Of a stretch of 64,000 nucleotides of DNA, positions 1 through 7,871 are shown piece by piece. Under the pieces are notes generated by a model. That model was not told the DNA's origin. It saw only the letters and a program-made list of their open reading frames with translations, and ran no database searches. The position numbers and the translations under genes were made by a program. Each line of letters starts with the position of its first letter. The stretch's first letter is position 1. The DNA is taken from the NCBI RefSeq assembly GCF_900116205.1, contig NZ_FOZS01000001.1, positions 248,001 to 312,000 on the forward strand. Direction: 5' to 3'. This DNA is from Halostagnicola kamekurae. GTDB taxonomy: Archaea > Halobacteriota > Halobacteria > Halobacteriales > Natrialbaceae.

Positions 1-118
1 CGGTCTCGCCGCTTTTGACGTCGACGTTCACGTCCTCGAGCGCCTGTACTTTCCCGTACGAGACCGAGAGATTCTCGACCGAGAGAACGGTGTCGATCTC
101 CTGTTTCGTCGTGCTCAT
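1..118 (-). CDS. livF: LivF-type ABC transporter ATP-binding protein (partial, N-terminus only)
   Basis: Only the first 39 codons lie in the window; the gene runs off the left edge. The visible start reads MSTTKQEIDTVLSVENLSVS, then YGKVQALEDVNVDV, the usual opening of an ABC ATPase before Walker A. Its ATG overlaps the stop codon of the preceding livG-like gene (ATGA), so the two are probably translationally coupled. By family knowledge, LivF pairs with LivG as the second ATPase of a branched-chain amino acid or organic-acid importer. No catalytic motif is visible in this fragment, so the call rests on the start and the operon context. Confidence 0.8.
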   Translation of the reverse strand, partial: MSTTKQEIDTVLSVENLSVSYGKVQALEDVNVDVKSGET

Positions 119-891
119 AGTTCCCCTCCGAGGTAGGCTTCCTGTACCGTCGGATCGTTTCGAATCTCCTCGGGAGATCCTTCGGCGATCTTTTCGCCGA
201 AGGAAATGACGACGACCCTGTCGACGAGATCGAGGAGTCCGTGCATGTTGTGGTCGATGACGATCAGCGTCATTCCGTCTTCGCGAAGCGACCGAAACAG
301 CGCCGCTGTCCGCTCGACCTCCTCGGGCGTGAGCCCGGCGAACGGTTCGTCGACCAGCAGGAGGTCCGGCTCGGTCCCGATCGCCCGTCCGACCTCGAGT
401 CGGAGCAATCCGGCGTGGGGAAGTTCGTCTGGCGTCTGGTGCATGTGTTCGCTCAGCCCGACCTGCTGGCAGATCTCTCTGGCCCGGTCCTCGACGGTAG
501 TGCGGAACTCGTCGAACGAAAACAGCTCGTTCGGAACCATCGACAGCGAAACGTTCTCGAGGACGCTCCGGTCCTCGAGCGGTCGGAACGTCTGGTAGGT
601 TCGTGCCAGTCCCTTCTCGACGAGCGCGTACTGCGGTACCCCCGTCACGTCTTCGTCTCGATAATAGATCGCCCCGTCGGTCGGCGGAAAGGCCCCCGAC
701 ACGCAGTTGAACGTCGTCGACTTGCCGGCACCGTTCGGGCCGATAAAGCCCAGGATCTCTTCCTCGCGGACCGAAAACGACAGATCGTCGACCGCGACGA
801 CGCCGCCGAAGCGCTTGGTCACGTTCTCGAGGCGGAGGACCTCGTCCGTGCGTGCTGTGCCATCGATCGATTGCGTAGCGTGTGAACTCAT
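115..891 (-). CDS. livG: LivG-type ABC transporter ATP-binding protein
   Basis: A 258-residue ATPase that would drive import through LivH/LivM at the cytoplasmic face. Walker A is GPNGAGKST at about residues 52-60, a Q-loop region follows in ARTYQTFRPLEDRSVLENV, and Walker B is LLLVDEPFAGL, followed by a switch histidine in VIDHNM. The signature motif is unusual: where LivG proteins normally have LSxGxQ, this one reads LPHAGLLRLEVGRAI. It lies 12 nt after livM and overlaps livF, so it is the middle gene of a livM-livG-livF operon. Length is normal for the family. The substrate cannot be read from the ATPase. Confidence 0.9.
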   Translation of the reverse strand: MSSHATQSIDGTARTDEVLRLENVTKRFGGVVAVDDLSFSVREEEILGFIGPNGAGKSTTFNCVSGAFPPTDGAIYYRDEDVTGVPQYALVEKGLARTYQTFRPLEDRSVLENVSLSMVPNELFSFDEFRTTVEDRAREICQQVGLSEHMHQTPDELPHAGLLRLEVGRAIGTEPDLLLVDEPFAGLTPEEVERTAALFRSLREDGMTLIVIDHNMHGLLDLVDRVVVISFGEKIAEGSPEEIRNDPTVQEAYLGGEL

Positions 892-903
892 TGGTGGTTC
901 CTC

Positions 904-1929
904 TCAGGTAGTTGGGTTCGCGCGTCGATCTCGCAACTCGAGGATCTTGCGGCTCAGCGCTCCCAGCCCCGGAATGAGTCCTTTCGGCAGGAAGAACAGG
1001 ACGAGCAACGCGAGCGTGAAGAAAATCACCATCGAGACGTGACTGAACGTCGTTTGCAGGAAGTCGCGAACGAAGTAGTAGGCGATCCCGACCGCTGCGG
1101 GGCCGGTGATCGTCCCCATCCCGCCGAGGATGCTGATCAACACGACTTCGATGCTAACGACGACAAACAGGAGGTTGCTTGGTGATGGGTTACCCGCCAA
1201 GTGAACGAACGCCGCTCCGGCGAGTCCGCCCACCGCACCGCTCATCGTGAACGCGAACACTTTGAACTTGGCTGGGTTGATGCCCGAAGCCAATACTGCG
1301 TCCTCGTCCTCTCTGATCGCGGTAAAGATATCGCCGACGTACGAGCGAGTGAACACATAAAACAGCGCAAAAATTCCCAGGAAGAACATGAGAGTGACAT
1401 AGTAGTCCACGAACACTTCCTGATCGAATGGCGTTCTGAACCCGATAGTCGTCAGGATCGATGCGACCGTATCGCCGACGGGAACCAGTCTCTCGGGGTT
1501 TCTGAGTCCCGCTTCGCCGCCGAGATATCCCGGGAAGATATTGGCTATCTGAACCAATATGAGCGGAATAATGAGCGTGATGAGCGCGAGGTACGGTCCT
1601 CGAAGCCGAAGCGCCGGAAACCCCACGACGACCCCGAGAAGGCCCGCGACGACCGTCCCCACCATGATTGCGCCGATCGGTGTGATTCCGAGATGGAGAT
1701 TTACGAGCGCTGCGGTGTACCCCCCCGCCGCGAAGAACATACTGTGGCCGAAACTCAACTGCCCGGTATACCCTGAGACGTAGTCCCAGCTCATCGCGAA
1801 CATGCCGAGAAACAGTGCCCCTGTGAGTTGATCCACCGTGAGAACGCCGGTTAGAAACGGTGCAAACAGCAACCCTCCCAGACAGACGATACCCACTATG
1901 TGCCGTGGTTCGAGATCTAAACGTGTCAT
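904..1929 (-). CDS. livM: LivM-type ABC transporter permease
   Basis: A 341-residue, strongly hydrophobic membrane protein with about eight to ten predicted helices. The family segment GYTGQLSFGHSMFFAAGGYTAA near residue 55 and SILGGMGTITGPAAVG near residue 267 are typical of LivM. It would form the translocation channel with LivH. It is the first gene of the leftward livMGF unit. A TATA-like element on the minus strand at about 1968-1980 would put the transcript start some 20 nt before this ATG. The partner permease LivH is encoded divergently rather than next to it. Confidence 0.9.
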   Translation of the reverse strand: MTRLDLEPRHIVGIVCLGGLLFAPFLTGVLTVDQLTGALFLGMFAMSWDYVSGYTGQLSFGHSMFFAAGGYTAALVNLHLGITPIGAIMVGTVVAGLLGVVVGFPALRLRGPYLALITLIIPLILVQIANIFPGYLGGEAGLRNPERLVPVGDTVASILTTIGFRTPFDQEVFVDYYVTLMFFLGIFALFYVFTRSYVGDIFTAIREDEDAVLASGINPAKFKVFAFTMSGAVGGLAGAAFVHLAGNPSPSNLLFVVVSIEVVLISILGGMGTITGPAAVGIAYYFVRDFLQTTFSHVSMVIFFTLALLVLFFLPKGLIPGLGALSRKILELRDRRANPTT

Positions 1930-1965
1930 GTCATCACTTACCCTCTCGTTAGAGAAGTCTCAACA

Positions 1966-2032
1966 TGGTACTTATATCTTGTTATCGGTTCGGTATCGAC
2001 GATCAGGTGTGTTACCAACACACTTATTTAGG
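1966..2032. promoter_or_regulatory. Divergent liv promoter region with 17-bp palindrome (operator candidate)
   Basis: The gap between livM and livK holds two opposing promoters. On the minus strand, GATATAAGTACC at about 1968-1978 is TATA-like for livM. On the plus strand, CTTATTTAGG at about 2023-2032 is TATA-like for livK, 22 nt before its ATG. Immediately upstream of the plus-strand TATA box is a perfect inverted repeat, GTGTGTT-ACC-AACACAC (2007-2023), covering the BRE position. That placement suggests a repressor or activator site controlling at least livKH. The regulator is unknown; the IclR protein encoded at 13634 is one candidate. Confidence 0.55.
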
Positions 2033-2053
2033 ATGGTGCGCATCTCAGCAATT

Positions 2054-3331
2054 ATGCGTGATAACGCAACCCAGGGTATCGACAGACGGCAGTTTGTCGG
2101 AATGATCGGTGCAGGAGCGACCGTCGGCGTCGCCGGCTGTCTCGGTGGGACAGACAGTCGCGGCGGCGGAAGTGGCGTCCAGATCGGGCTTCTCGCGTTC
2201 GAACCGGGAAGCGCCCCGCAAGGAACTGCACAGGAACAGGCGGCTCAAATGGCGGTCGACGAACTCAACGACGACGGCGGGTTGCTCGGCGAGGATATCG
2301 AACTTCACGTCGCTAACACGCAGGGTGACACGACGACCGCCGAGGACCGCTATCTCGAGTTCGTCGTCGAGGACGGCGTCGATATGACGACGGGCGTGTT
2401 CCAGACCGAGATAATGATCAATCTCATGGATAACGTCGCCCAGCACGAGGTCGTCCACATCAGCGGTGGAAACACGTCGCCGGAGATCTCGCGGTTCCTC
2501 GCCGAGGACTACGATCAGTACAAGTACCACTTCCGCCCCTACGGAAACGCGGAAATCTGGGTGGAGTCGGTCGCCGAGTTCGCCGGCTACATGCACGAAG
2601 CGGAGGATTGGGACACGATCGGCGTGCTCAACGAGGAGTTCGAGTGGACCCAGCCGTTCTCCGACGATCTCCCCGGACTGCTCGAGGAACAGGGTATCGA
2701 CGTTCCGTACAACGAGCGCTACCCCGGCAACACCGACAACTTCACGCCGCTTTTCGACAGCCTCGAGTCCGAAGGCGTCGACGCGGTCTTGATGAGTATG
2801 GCTCACACCGCCGGCCCCGCACAGATTCAGTGGCGCGACGAGGAACGGGACTTCGCCATCGCGGGCCTGATCTCGCAGATCAACGATCCGGGCGCACACG
2901 AAGCGTTCGACGGCGCGACCGAGTTCGCGATGAGTAACACGCCCGGCGTCCACAAGGCGGAACTCTCCGATCAGACGACGACGTTCGCGCAGAACTACTA
3001 CGACGAGTACGGGGTCTACCCGAACGACGCCTTCTCCTACGCCACCTACGACGGCATCAAGATGTGGGCCGAAGTCGTCGCACAGGAGGAGACGACCGAC
3101 TCCGAGACGATCGTTCCGGCACTCGCCTCACATACCTACAAGGGAACGCGCGGAACGATCGAGTTCAACGGCGAAGACAGCGAGTTCCCCCACGACGCGA
3201 AGTTCGGCGAGGACCGCCTTCGCCGGGTAAACTTCCAGTGGCAGGTCAACGACGACGGAAACGGTGTGCAGGAAGTCATTTACCCAGAAGACCTGGCGAC
3301 GTCGGACTACCAGGAACCAGCGTGGTTCTGA
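2054..3331 (+). CDS. livK: LivK-type substrate-binding lipoprotein, Tat-exported
   Basis: A 425-residue periplasmic-type binding protein of the branched-chain amino acid/amide family (type I fold). The start at 2054 is preferred over upstream frame extensions because it gives a clean Tat lipoprotein signal: DRRQFVGMIGAG, then VAGC lipobox at about residues 25-28 and a GGTDSRGGGSG linker. The mature part contains QAAQMAVDELNDDGGLLG, the usual first ligand-binding segment. It would be anchored outside the membrane and deliver substrate to LivH/LivM. LivH follows 3 nt later. The ligand is unknown; with an acyl-CoA ligase operon nearby, an organic acid is as plausible as leucine. Confidence 0.92.
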   Translation: MRDNATQGIDRRQFVGMIGAGATVGVAGCLGGTDSRGGGSGVQIGLLAFEPGSAPQGTAQEQAAQMAVDELNDDGGLLGEDIELHVANTQGDTTTAEDRYLEFVVEDGVDMTTGVFQTEIMINLMDNVAQHEVVHISGGNTSPEISRFLAEDYDQYKYHFRPYGNAEIWVESVAEFAGYMHEAEDWDTIGVLNEEFEWTQPFSDDLPGLLEEQGIDVPYNERYPGNTDNFTPLFDSLESEGVDAVLMSMAHTAGPAQIQWRDEERDFAIAGLISQINDPGAHEAFDGATEFAMSNTPGVHKAELSDQTTTFAQNYYDEYGVYPNDAFSYATYDGIKMWAEVVAQEETTDSETIVPALASHTYKGTRGTIEFNGEDSEFPHDAKFGEDRLRRVNFQWQVNDDGNGVQEVIYPEDLATSDYQEPAWF

Positions 3332-3334
3332 CGC

Positions 3335-4192
3335 ATGGTCGACATCGTCGGTATCGCAGCGAACACGCTCATCCTCGGTTCGCTGTACGCGCTCATCGCG
3401 ATCGGGTTCACGCTGGTGTTCGGCGTCGCGGGACAGGCGAACCTCGCCCACGGCGGAACCATTACGATCGGTGCGTTCACCGCCTGGTACGTCGCCGGCA
3501 TGGGCTACGGCGTCTGGATCGGTCTGCTTGCGGCCGCCGTCACCGGTGCGCTCTTTCACGTCATCCTGCATAGTTTGCTGGTCAAACACACGGAGGACCC
3601 GGTCAACGTCCTAATCATCACGCTGCTGTCCTGGCTGGTCATCGAGTACTCCTTCCGGGCGGCGGTCGGCACCAATCCGCGATCGGTCCCGTCAATGCTC
3701 GACGGCGCCACGTCCATCGGGGGCGTCTCCTTTCTCTACAACAACCTGCTGATCTTCGCCGTCTCGTGGCTGTTCATCATCGGCCTGTTCGTCTTCATCA
3801 ACCACACGAAGCACGGACAGGCCATCATCGCGACGGGGATGAACGAGAAAGGGGCGGCGCTGGTCGGTATCGACACCGACAGGATCACGCTCCTGGTCTG
3901 GGCGCTTGCGGGTGTCTTCGCGGGCTCGGCCGGCGTTCTCTACGGCACCTTCCGCGCCGCCTCCTACGACATGGGAATGACGCCGCTGACGCTCGCGTTC
4001 GCGATCGTCATCCTCGGCGGTATCGGCTCGATTCGGGGAAGCCTCATCGCCGCGTACGTCATCGGCTTTCTCGAGGTGTTCACTACGTCCGCCATCTCGC
4101 CGCGGCTGAGCGGCATGACGGCGCTGATTCTGATCATCCTCGTGTTGCTCTACAAGCCGACCGGCTTCTACGGCCGGGAACTGCCGACCTGA
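3335..4192 (+). CDS. livH: LivH-type ABC transporter permease
   Basis: A 285-residue membrane protein with about eight hydrophobic helices. The opening NTLILGSLYALIAIGFTLVFG and the later VILGGIGSIRGSLIAAYVIG are characteristic LivH segments. It is cotranscribed with the binding-protein gene 3 nt upstream. It would pair with LivM, which is encoded in the divergent unit along with both ATPases, so all five importer parts (K, H, M, G, F) are present. No odd codon use or truncation was seen. Confidence 0.92.
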   Translation: MVDIVGIAANTLILGSLYALIAIGFTLVFGVAGQANLAHGGTITIGAFTAWYVAGMGYGVWIGLLAAAVTGALFHVILHSLLVKHTEDPVNVLIITLLSWLVIEYSFRAAVGTNPRSVPSMLDGATSIGGVSFLYNNLLIFAVSWLFIIGLFVFINHTKHGQAIIATGMNEKGAALVGIDTDRITLLVWALAGVFAGSAGVLYGTFRAASYDMGMTPLTLAFAIVILGGIGSIRGSLIAAYVIGFLEVFTTSAISPRLSGMTALILIILVLLYKPTGFYGRELPT

Positions 4193-4344
4193 CGCGGCTC
4201 TTTTCGTTTCGATCGCGCCCTTCGACACGCGAGCGCACGCAGCAACGTTCTCGACTCGATCCCGCGGACGCCGAGTTGCGAGTCCGGCCGCCCCGTTTTC
4301 GGCGACTCGTTCGCCGGACCTTCGTTTCGTCCGCCCGGCCAGTA

Positions 4345-4354
4345 GTTATATTTC
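4345..4354 (+). promoter_or_regulatory. TATA box of the soluble transducer gene
   Basis: GTTATATTTC is centred about 29 nt before the ATG at 4379, the spacing expected for a leaderless haloarchaeal transcript. It indicates that the transducer has its own promoter even though it follows livH on the same strand. Confidence 0.6.
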
Positions 4355-4378
4355 CACCCTCTGTGAACAAGTTCGCGA

Positions 4379-5710
4379 ATGACTGGCAGACGTCTCTTGC
4401 TCCCAGACCGCCTCGAGTCGCCCGACGGCGCGGGCGAAGAATCGATCGAAGCCGTGCGAGCGGAACGTGATTTCTGGCGATCGCTCTTCGAAGGGCTGGT
4501 CGAGGAGTTTCCGGAACCGATTCTCGTCGTCAACGACGACGGTGCGATCACCCACTGGAACGACGAGAGCGCGGAGTTAACCGGCGTTTCCGACGGCGAC
4601 GCGCTCGGCGAACAGGCGCTGGACGTGATCGGCACCGAGGGCGTCGAGGAGACGCTGGCCGAAGAGATCGCCAGAACGGGCGAAGCGATTCAGGAGTCGG
4701 AGATCCGATCCGGCGGCCCGCCGGACGATCAGTGGCACATCCGCACGGCCGGCGTTCCGCTTCGAACGCCCGAGGGCGAGTCGATCGGTGCCTTCGAGTA
4801 CATCACGATCGTGACGGAACTGGTCGAACAGCGCGACGAACTCGAGGAGGTACAGACGGCGATCAGCGACATCGTCGACGGCGCGGTCGACGAACTGCTG
4901 GCCGCCGCGGAGACGAACGCGGAGACGACCGACGAGGTCGACGAACTGGCCGCGGCGCAGGTCGAGAACCTCGCGGAGGTGCGAAACGAGATGGAGTCGC
5001 TGTCGGCGACCGTCGAGGAGATCTCCGCCAGCGCCGAGGAGGTCAGCAGCCAGAGTCAGACTGCCGCCGAACTCGCCGACGAATCGAAGGACGCGACCGC
5101 CGATATCGTCTCGATCATCGACGACGTCCGCGACGCGACCGACACGCTTTCTGCGACGACCCAGAACCTAGAACAGCGGATGCAAGAGATCGACAAAGTC
5201 GTCGACGTGATCGACCAGATCGCCGACGAGACCAATCTGCTGGCGGTCAACGCTAACATCCAGGCCGCGCAGGTCGACTCCGGCGCGGCGGGCTTCGCCG
5301 TCGTCGCCGACGAGGTCAAAGCGCTCGCCGACCAGTCGAAAGGCGAGGTCGGAACGATCGAGGAGATCGTCGACGACGTTACCCAGAACACCACGGAAAC
5401 CATCGACAACGTCGAGACGACGATCGAGCGCGTCGACGACGCCATCGAGCGAGCCAGAGCCGTCGACGAAAAACAATCGGAGATCAAATCCGCCGTGGGC
5501 GAGGCAACGACCGGGATCGAACAGATCGCCGACGCCACCGACGACCAGGCCGCCACCGCACAGGAGGTCACGACGATGCTCGGCAACTCCCTCGAGCAGA
5601 TCGAAGCCGTCGCCGCCGAAATCGAGACGCTCGCGGAAACGAACGACCAGCAGGCCGCGAAGGTCCGCGAAGTCAGAGACGAGGTCGCGGAACTCGAGTC
5701 GGAACTGTAG
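4379..5710 (+). CDS. Soluble PAS-domain methyl-accepting transducer-like protein
   Basis: A 443-residue protein with no membrane helix. Residues about 25-150 form a PAS domain (EPILVVNDDGAITHWNDESAELTG). From about 155 to the end it is an alpha-helical coiled coil of the chemotaxis signalling type, with the hairpin tip around residues 275-315. The tip is divergent: the family core NAAIEAARAGExGRGFAVVA is here NANIQAAQVDSGAAGFAVVA, so the acidic and arginine residues that normally contact CheA/CheW are altered. It lies 187 nt after livH on the same strand. It may sense a redox or metabolic signal, possibly linked to the transporter (inference), or may have lost standard CheA coupling. Confidence 0.85.
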   Translation: MTGRRLLLPDRLESPDGAGEESIEAVRAERDFWRSLFEGLVEEFPEPILVVNDDGAITHWNDESAELTGVSDGDALGEQALDVIGTEGVEETLAEEIARTGEAIQESEIRSGGPPDDQWHIRTAGVPLRTPEGESIGAFEYITIVTELVEQRDELEEVQTAISDIVDGAVDELLAAAETNAETTDEVDELAAAQVENLAEVRNEMESLSATVEEISASAEEVSSQSQTAAELADESKDATADIVSIIDDVRDATDTLSATTQNLEQRMQEIDKVVDVIDQIADETNLLAVNANIQAAQVDSGAAGFAVVADEVKALADQSKGEVGTIEEIVDDVTQNTTETIDNVETTIERVDDAIERARAVDEKQSEIKSAVGEATTGIEQIADATDDQAATAQEVTTMLGNSLEQIEAVAAEIETLAETNDQQAAKVREVRDEVAELESEL

Positions 5711-5891
5711 CCGTCCCTTTTCGGGCTACTACACGAAAGTCGTCTTGGGCGCCTGAGACGATTCACCACGGCCGTCTGGCTTGATAATCTCGATCGTTTA
5801 GAGACATTCCCGAGCGGGACACATCCGTTAGCTGATTGTGTTGGTCGCGTAAGATATCTTTATGTATGTTACCATATAACTCGATACTTGA

Positions 5892-7730
5892 ATGCATTTA
5901 GACAGCCACACGCGTCTGCGTCGACGCCGATTACTGCTGTTGCTCGGTGCCGGAGCGACGACGGGAATCGCCGGATGCTTCGAATCCGAGGAGACGTCCG
6001 AGGGCCCGGTAGACGGACGGACCGAATCGAACGTCATGATCGAGATGCGCGACGGCGTGGAACTCGCGACGGATATCTATCGACCGGCGGCCGACGGCGA
6101 GTATCCGGCCCTGCTGATGCGAACGCCCTACAACAAAGCCGAGGAAAGTATCCCTGCCGGGACCGACATCGCAGTCGAGAACGGGTATGCCGTCGTTTTA
6201 CAGGACGTCCGTGGCCGATTCGATTCGGACGGGACGTTCGATCCGTTCGTCTTCGAAGCCGAAGACGGATACGATACGATCGAGTGGATCGCCGACCGAT
6301 CGTGGAGCGACGGACAGGTCGGCATGCTGGGCAGTTCCTACGTCGGAATGACGACCTGGCAGGCGGCGTTGGCCGACCCGCCGGCCCTCGAGGCGATCGC
6401 TCCGATGATCACACCCAGCGATTACTACGAACACATCAAGTATCCCAGCGGCGCGTTCGAACTCGCCAGTGCGTTCGGGTGGACGATGCAGGTCATCTCT
6501 CAGGGAATGGAGGGCGGCCAACTCGAGGACGCCGATCCGGAAGCGATCGAGACGTTCACCGAGGAGGTCGCCGCGAATCCGATGGAGTACATGCGATACC
6601 GTCCCCTCGAGGAGATACCCAGCTTCGACGAACTCGCACCGTACTGGCACGACTGGCACCAGCACTCGACGTACGACGAGTTCTGGGCGGAACTCGACGT
6701 CACGAAGGGGATCGACGGCGTCGATCTCCCGGTCTTACACGCCGGCGGCTGGTACGATATCTTCTTGACCGGCCATACCGAGGTGTATCGCTCGATTCAG
6801 GACGACGGTAGCGAACGGATGCGCGAAAACCACCACATGATAATCGGCCCGTGGGACCACCTGACATTCGGAACGTCGGAGACGACCGTTGGAGACCGCG
6901 ACTTCGGCGACCAGAGCGCGTCAACGATGGTGTCCGAACGGATTCTCCCCTGGTTCGACCACCACCTCAAGGGCGAAGAGACCGGGGCCACGAGGTACCC
7001 CGATGTCGAATACTTCCAGATGGGAGACGACGAGTGGCGCGAAGACACTCGGTGGCCGCCGGATCACGAGCCGACGACGTATTTCTTGACGAGCGACGAC
7101 GGAGCGAACTCGAGACACGGCGACGGAAAACTGACCGAGTCGTCCGTAAAGTCCGGTTCAACCGTCGATAGTTACGAGTACGATCCCACAGATCCGGTTC
7201 CCTCTGTCGGCGGTCCAGTATTGAACCCAGCGGTCGTTCCGCCGGGGGTCAGGGATCAATCTACTGTCGAGGAACGCGCGGACGTGCTCGTCTACACGTC
7301 CGAAGCACTGCCGGAGCCGGTTTCTGTCGCCGGGCAACCGTCGGTCGCGCTTTTCGCCTCGAGTTCCGCACCGGACACCGACTTCACGGCGAAACTCGTC
7401 GACGTCGAGCCCGACGGATACGCCGCGAACATCACCGAAGGCGTCGTCCGCGCTCGCTACCGCGAGTCGCTTGAGGACCCGTCGTTCATGACGCCGGGAA
7501 CCGTCTACGAGTTCGACCTCGACCTCTGGCCGACCGCACACACGTTCGCTCAGGGCCATCGCATCCGATTGGAACTGAGTAGCAGCAACTTTCCGCGGTT
7601 CGACCGCAATCCGAACGCAGAAATCGACGAGATTTCGAAAGCGACCGAAGACGACGTACAGTCTGCGACACAGCAGGTACTCCACGACGAGGACCGACGT
7701 TCTCGGCTGACGCTTCCAGTCGTCGATTGA
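5892..7730 (+). CDS. CocE/NonD (X-Pro dipeptidyl-peptidase S15-like) hydrolase, Tat lipoprotein
   Basis: A 612-residue alpha/beta hydrolase of the cocaine-esterase/acyl-peptidase group. The N-terminus has LRRRRLLLLLGAG and an AGC lipobox near residue 28, so it should be exported by Tat and lipid-anchored. The triad is visible: Ser in GSSYVG (about 149), Asp in GGWYDIF (about 287) and His in GPWDH (about 322). The C-terminal jelly-roll (VSVAGQPSVALFASSSAPDTDF and RIRLELSSSNFPRFDRN) is intact. It stands alone between the transducer and the acyl-CoA ligase operon. It could release an acid outside the cell that the Liv-type importer takes up (inference); the actual ester or amide substrate is unknown. 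Confidence 0.9.
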   Translation: MHLDSHTRLRRRRLLLLLGAGATTGIAGCFESEETSEGPVDGRTESNVMIEMRDGVELATDIYRPAADGEYPALLMRTPYNKAEESIPAGTDIAVENGYAVVLQDVRGRFDSDGTFDPFVFEAEDGYDTIEWIADRSWSDGQVGMLGSSYVGMTTWQAALADPPALEAIAPMITPSDYYEHIKYPSGAFELASAFGWTMQVISQGMEGGQLEDADPEAIETFTEEVAANPMEYMRYRPLEEIPSFDELAPYWHDWHQHSTYDEFWAELDVTKGIDGVDLPVLHAGGWYDIFLTGHTEVYRSIQDDGSERMRENHHMIIGPWDHLTFGTSETTVGDRDFGDQSASTMVSERILPWFDHHLKGEETGATRYPDVEYFQMGDDEWREDTRWPPDHEPTTYFLTSDDGANSRHGDGKLTESSVKSGSTVDSYEYDPTDPVPSVGGPVLNPAVVPPGVRDQSTVEERADVLVYTSEALPEPVSVAGQPSVALFASSSAPDTDFTAKLVDVEPDGYAANITEGVVRARYRESLEDPSFMTPGTVYEFDLDLWPTAHTFAQGHRIRLELSSSNFPRFDRNPNAEIDEISKATEDDVQSATQQVLHDEDRRSRLTLPVVD

Positions 7731-7871
7731 TCTCGGGCGCGCCGAGGGCGATTCGAACGCCGGCTGACGACGCGCTCGAGGTCGTCACCGAACTTCGAGT
7801 CGAGAAACTGCGTATGAAGAACGAATCGAGTCCGCCGTTCCGAATCTACCGAACCGAGTCGATCCGATCCG

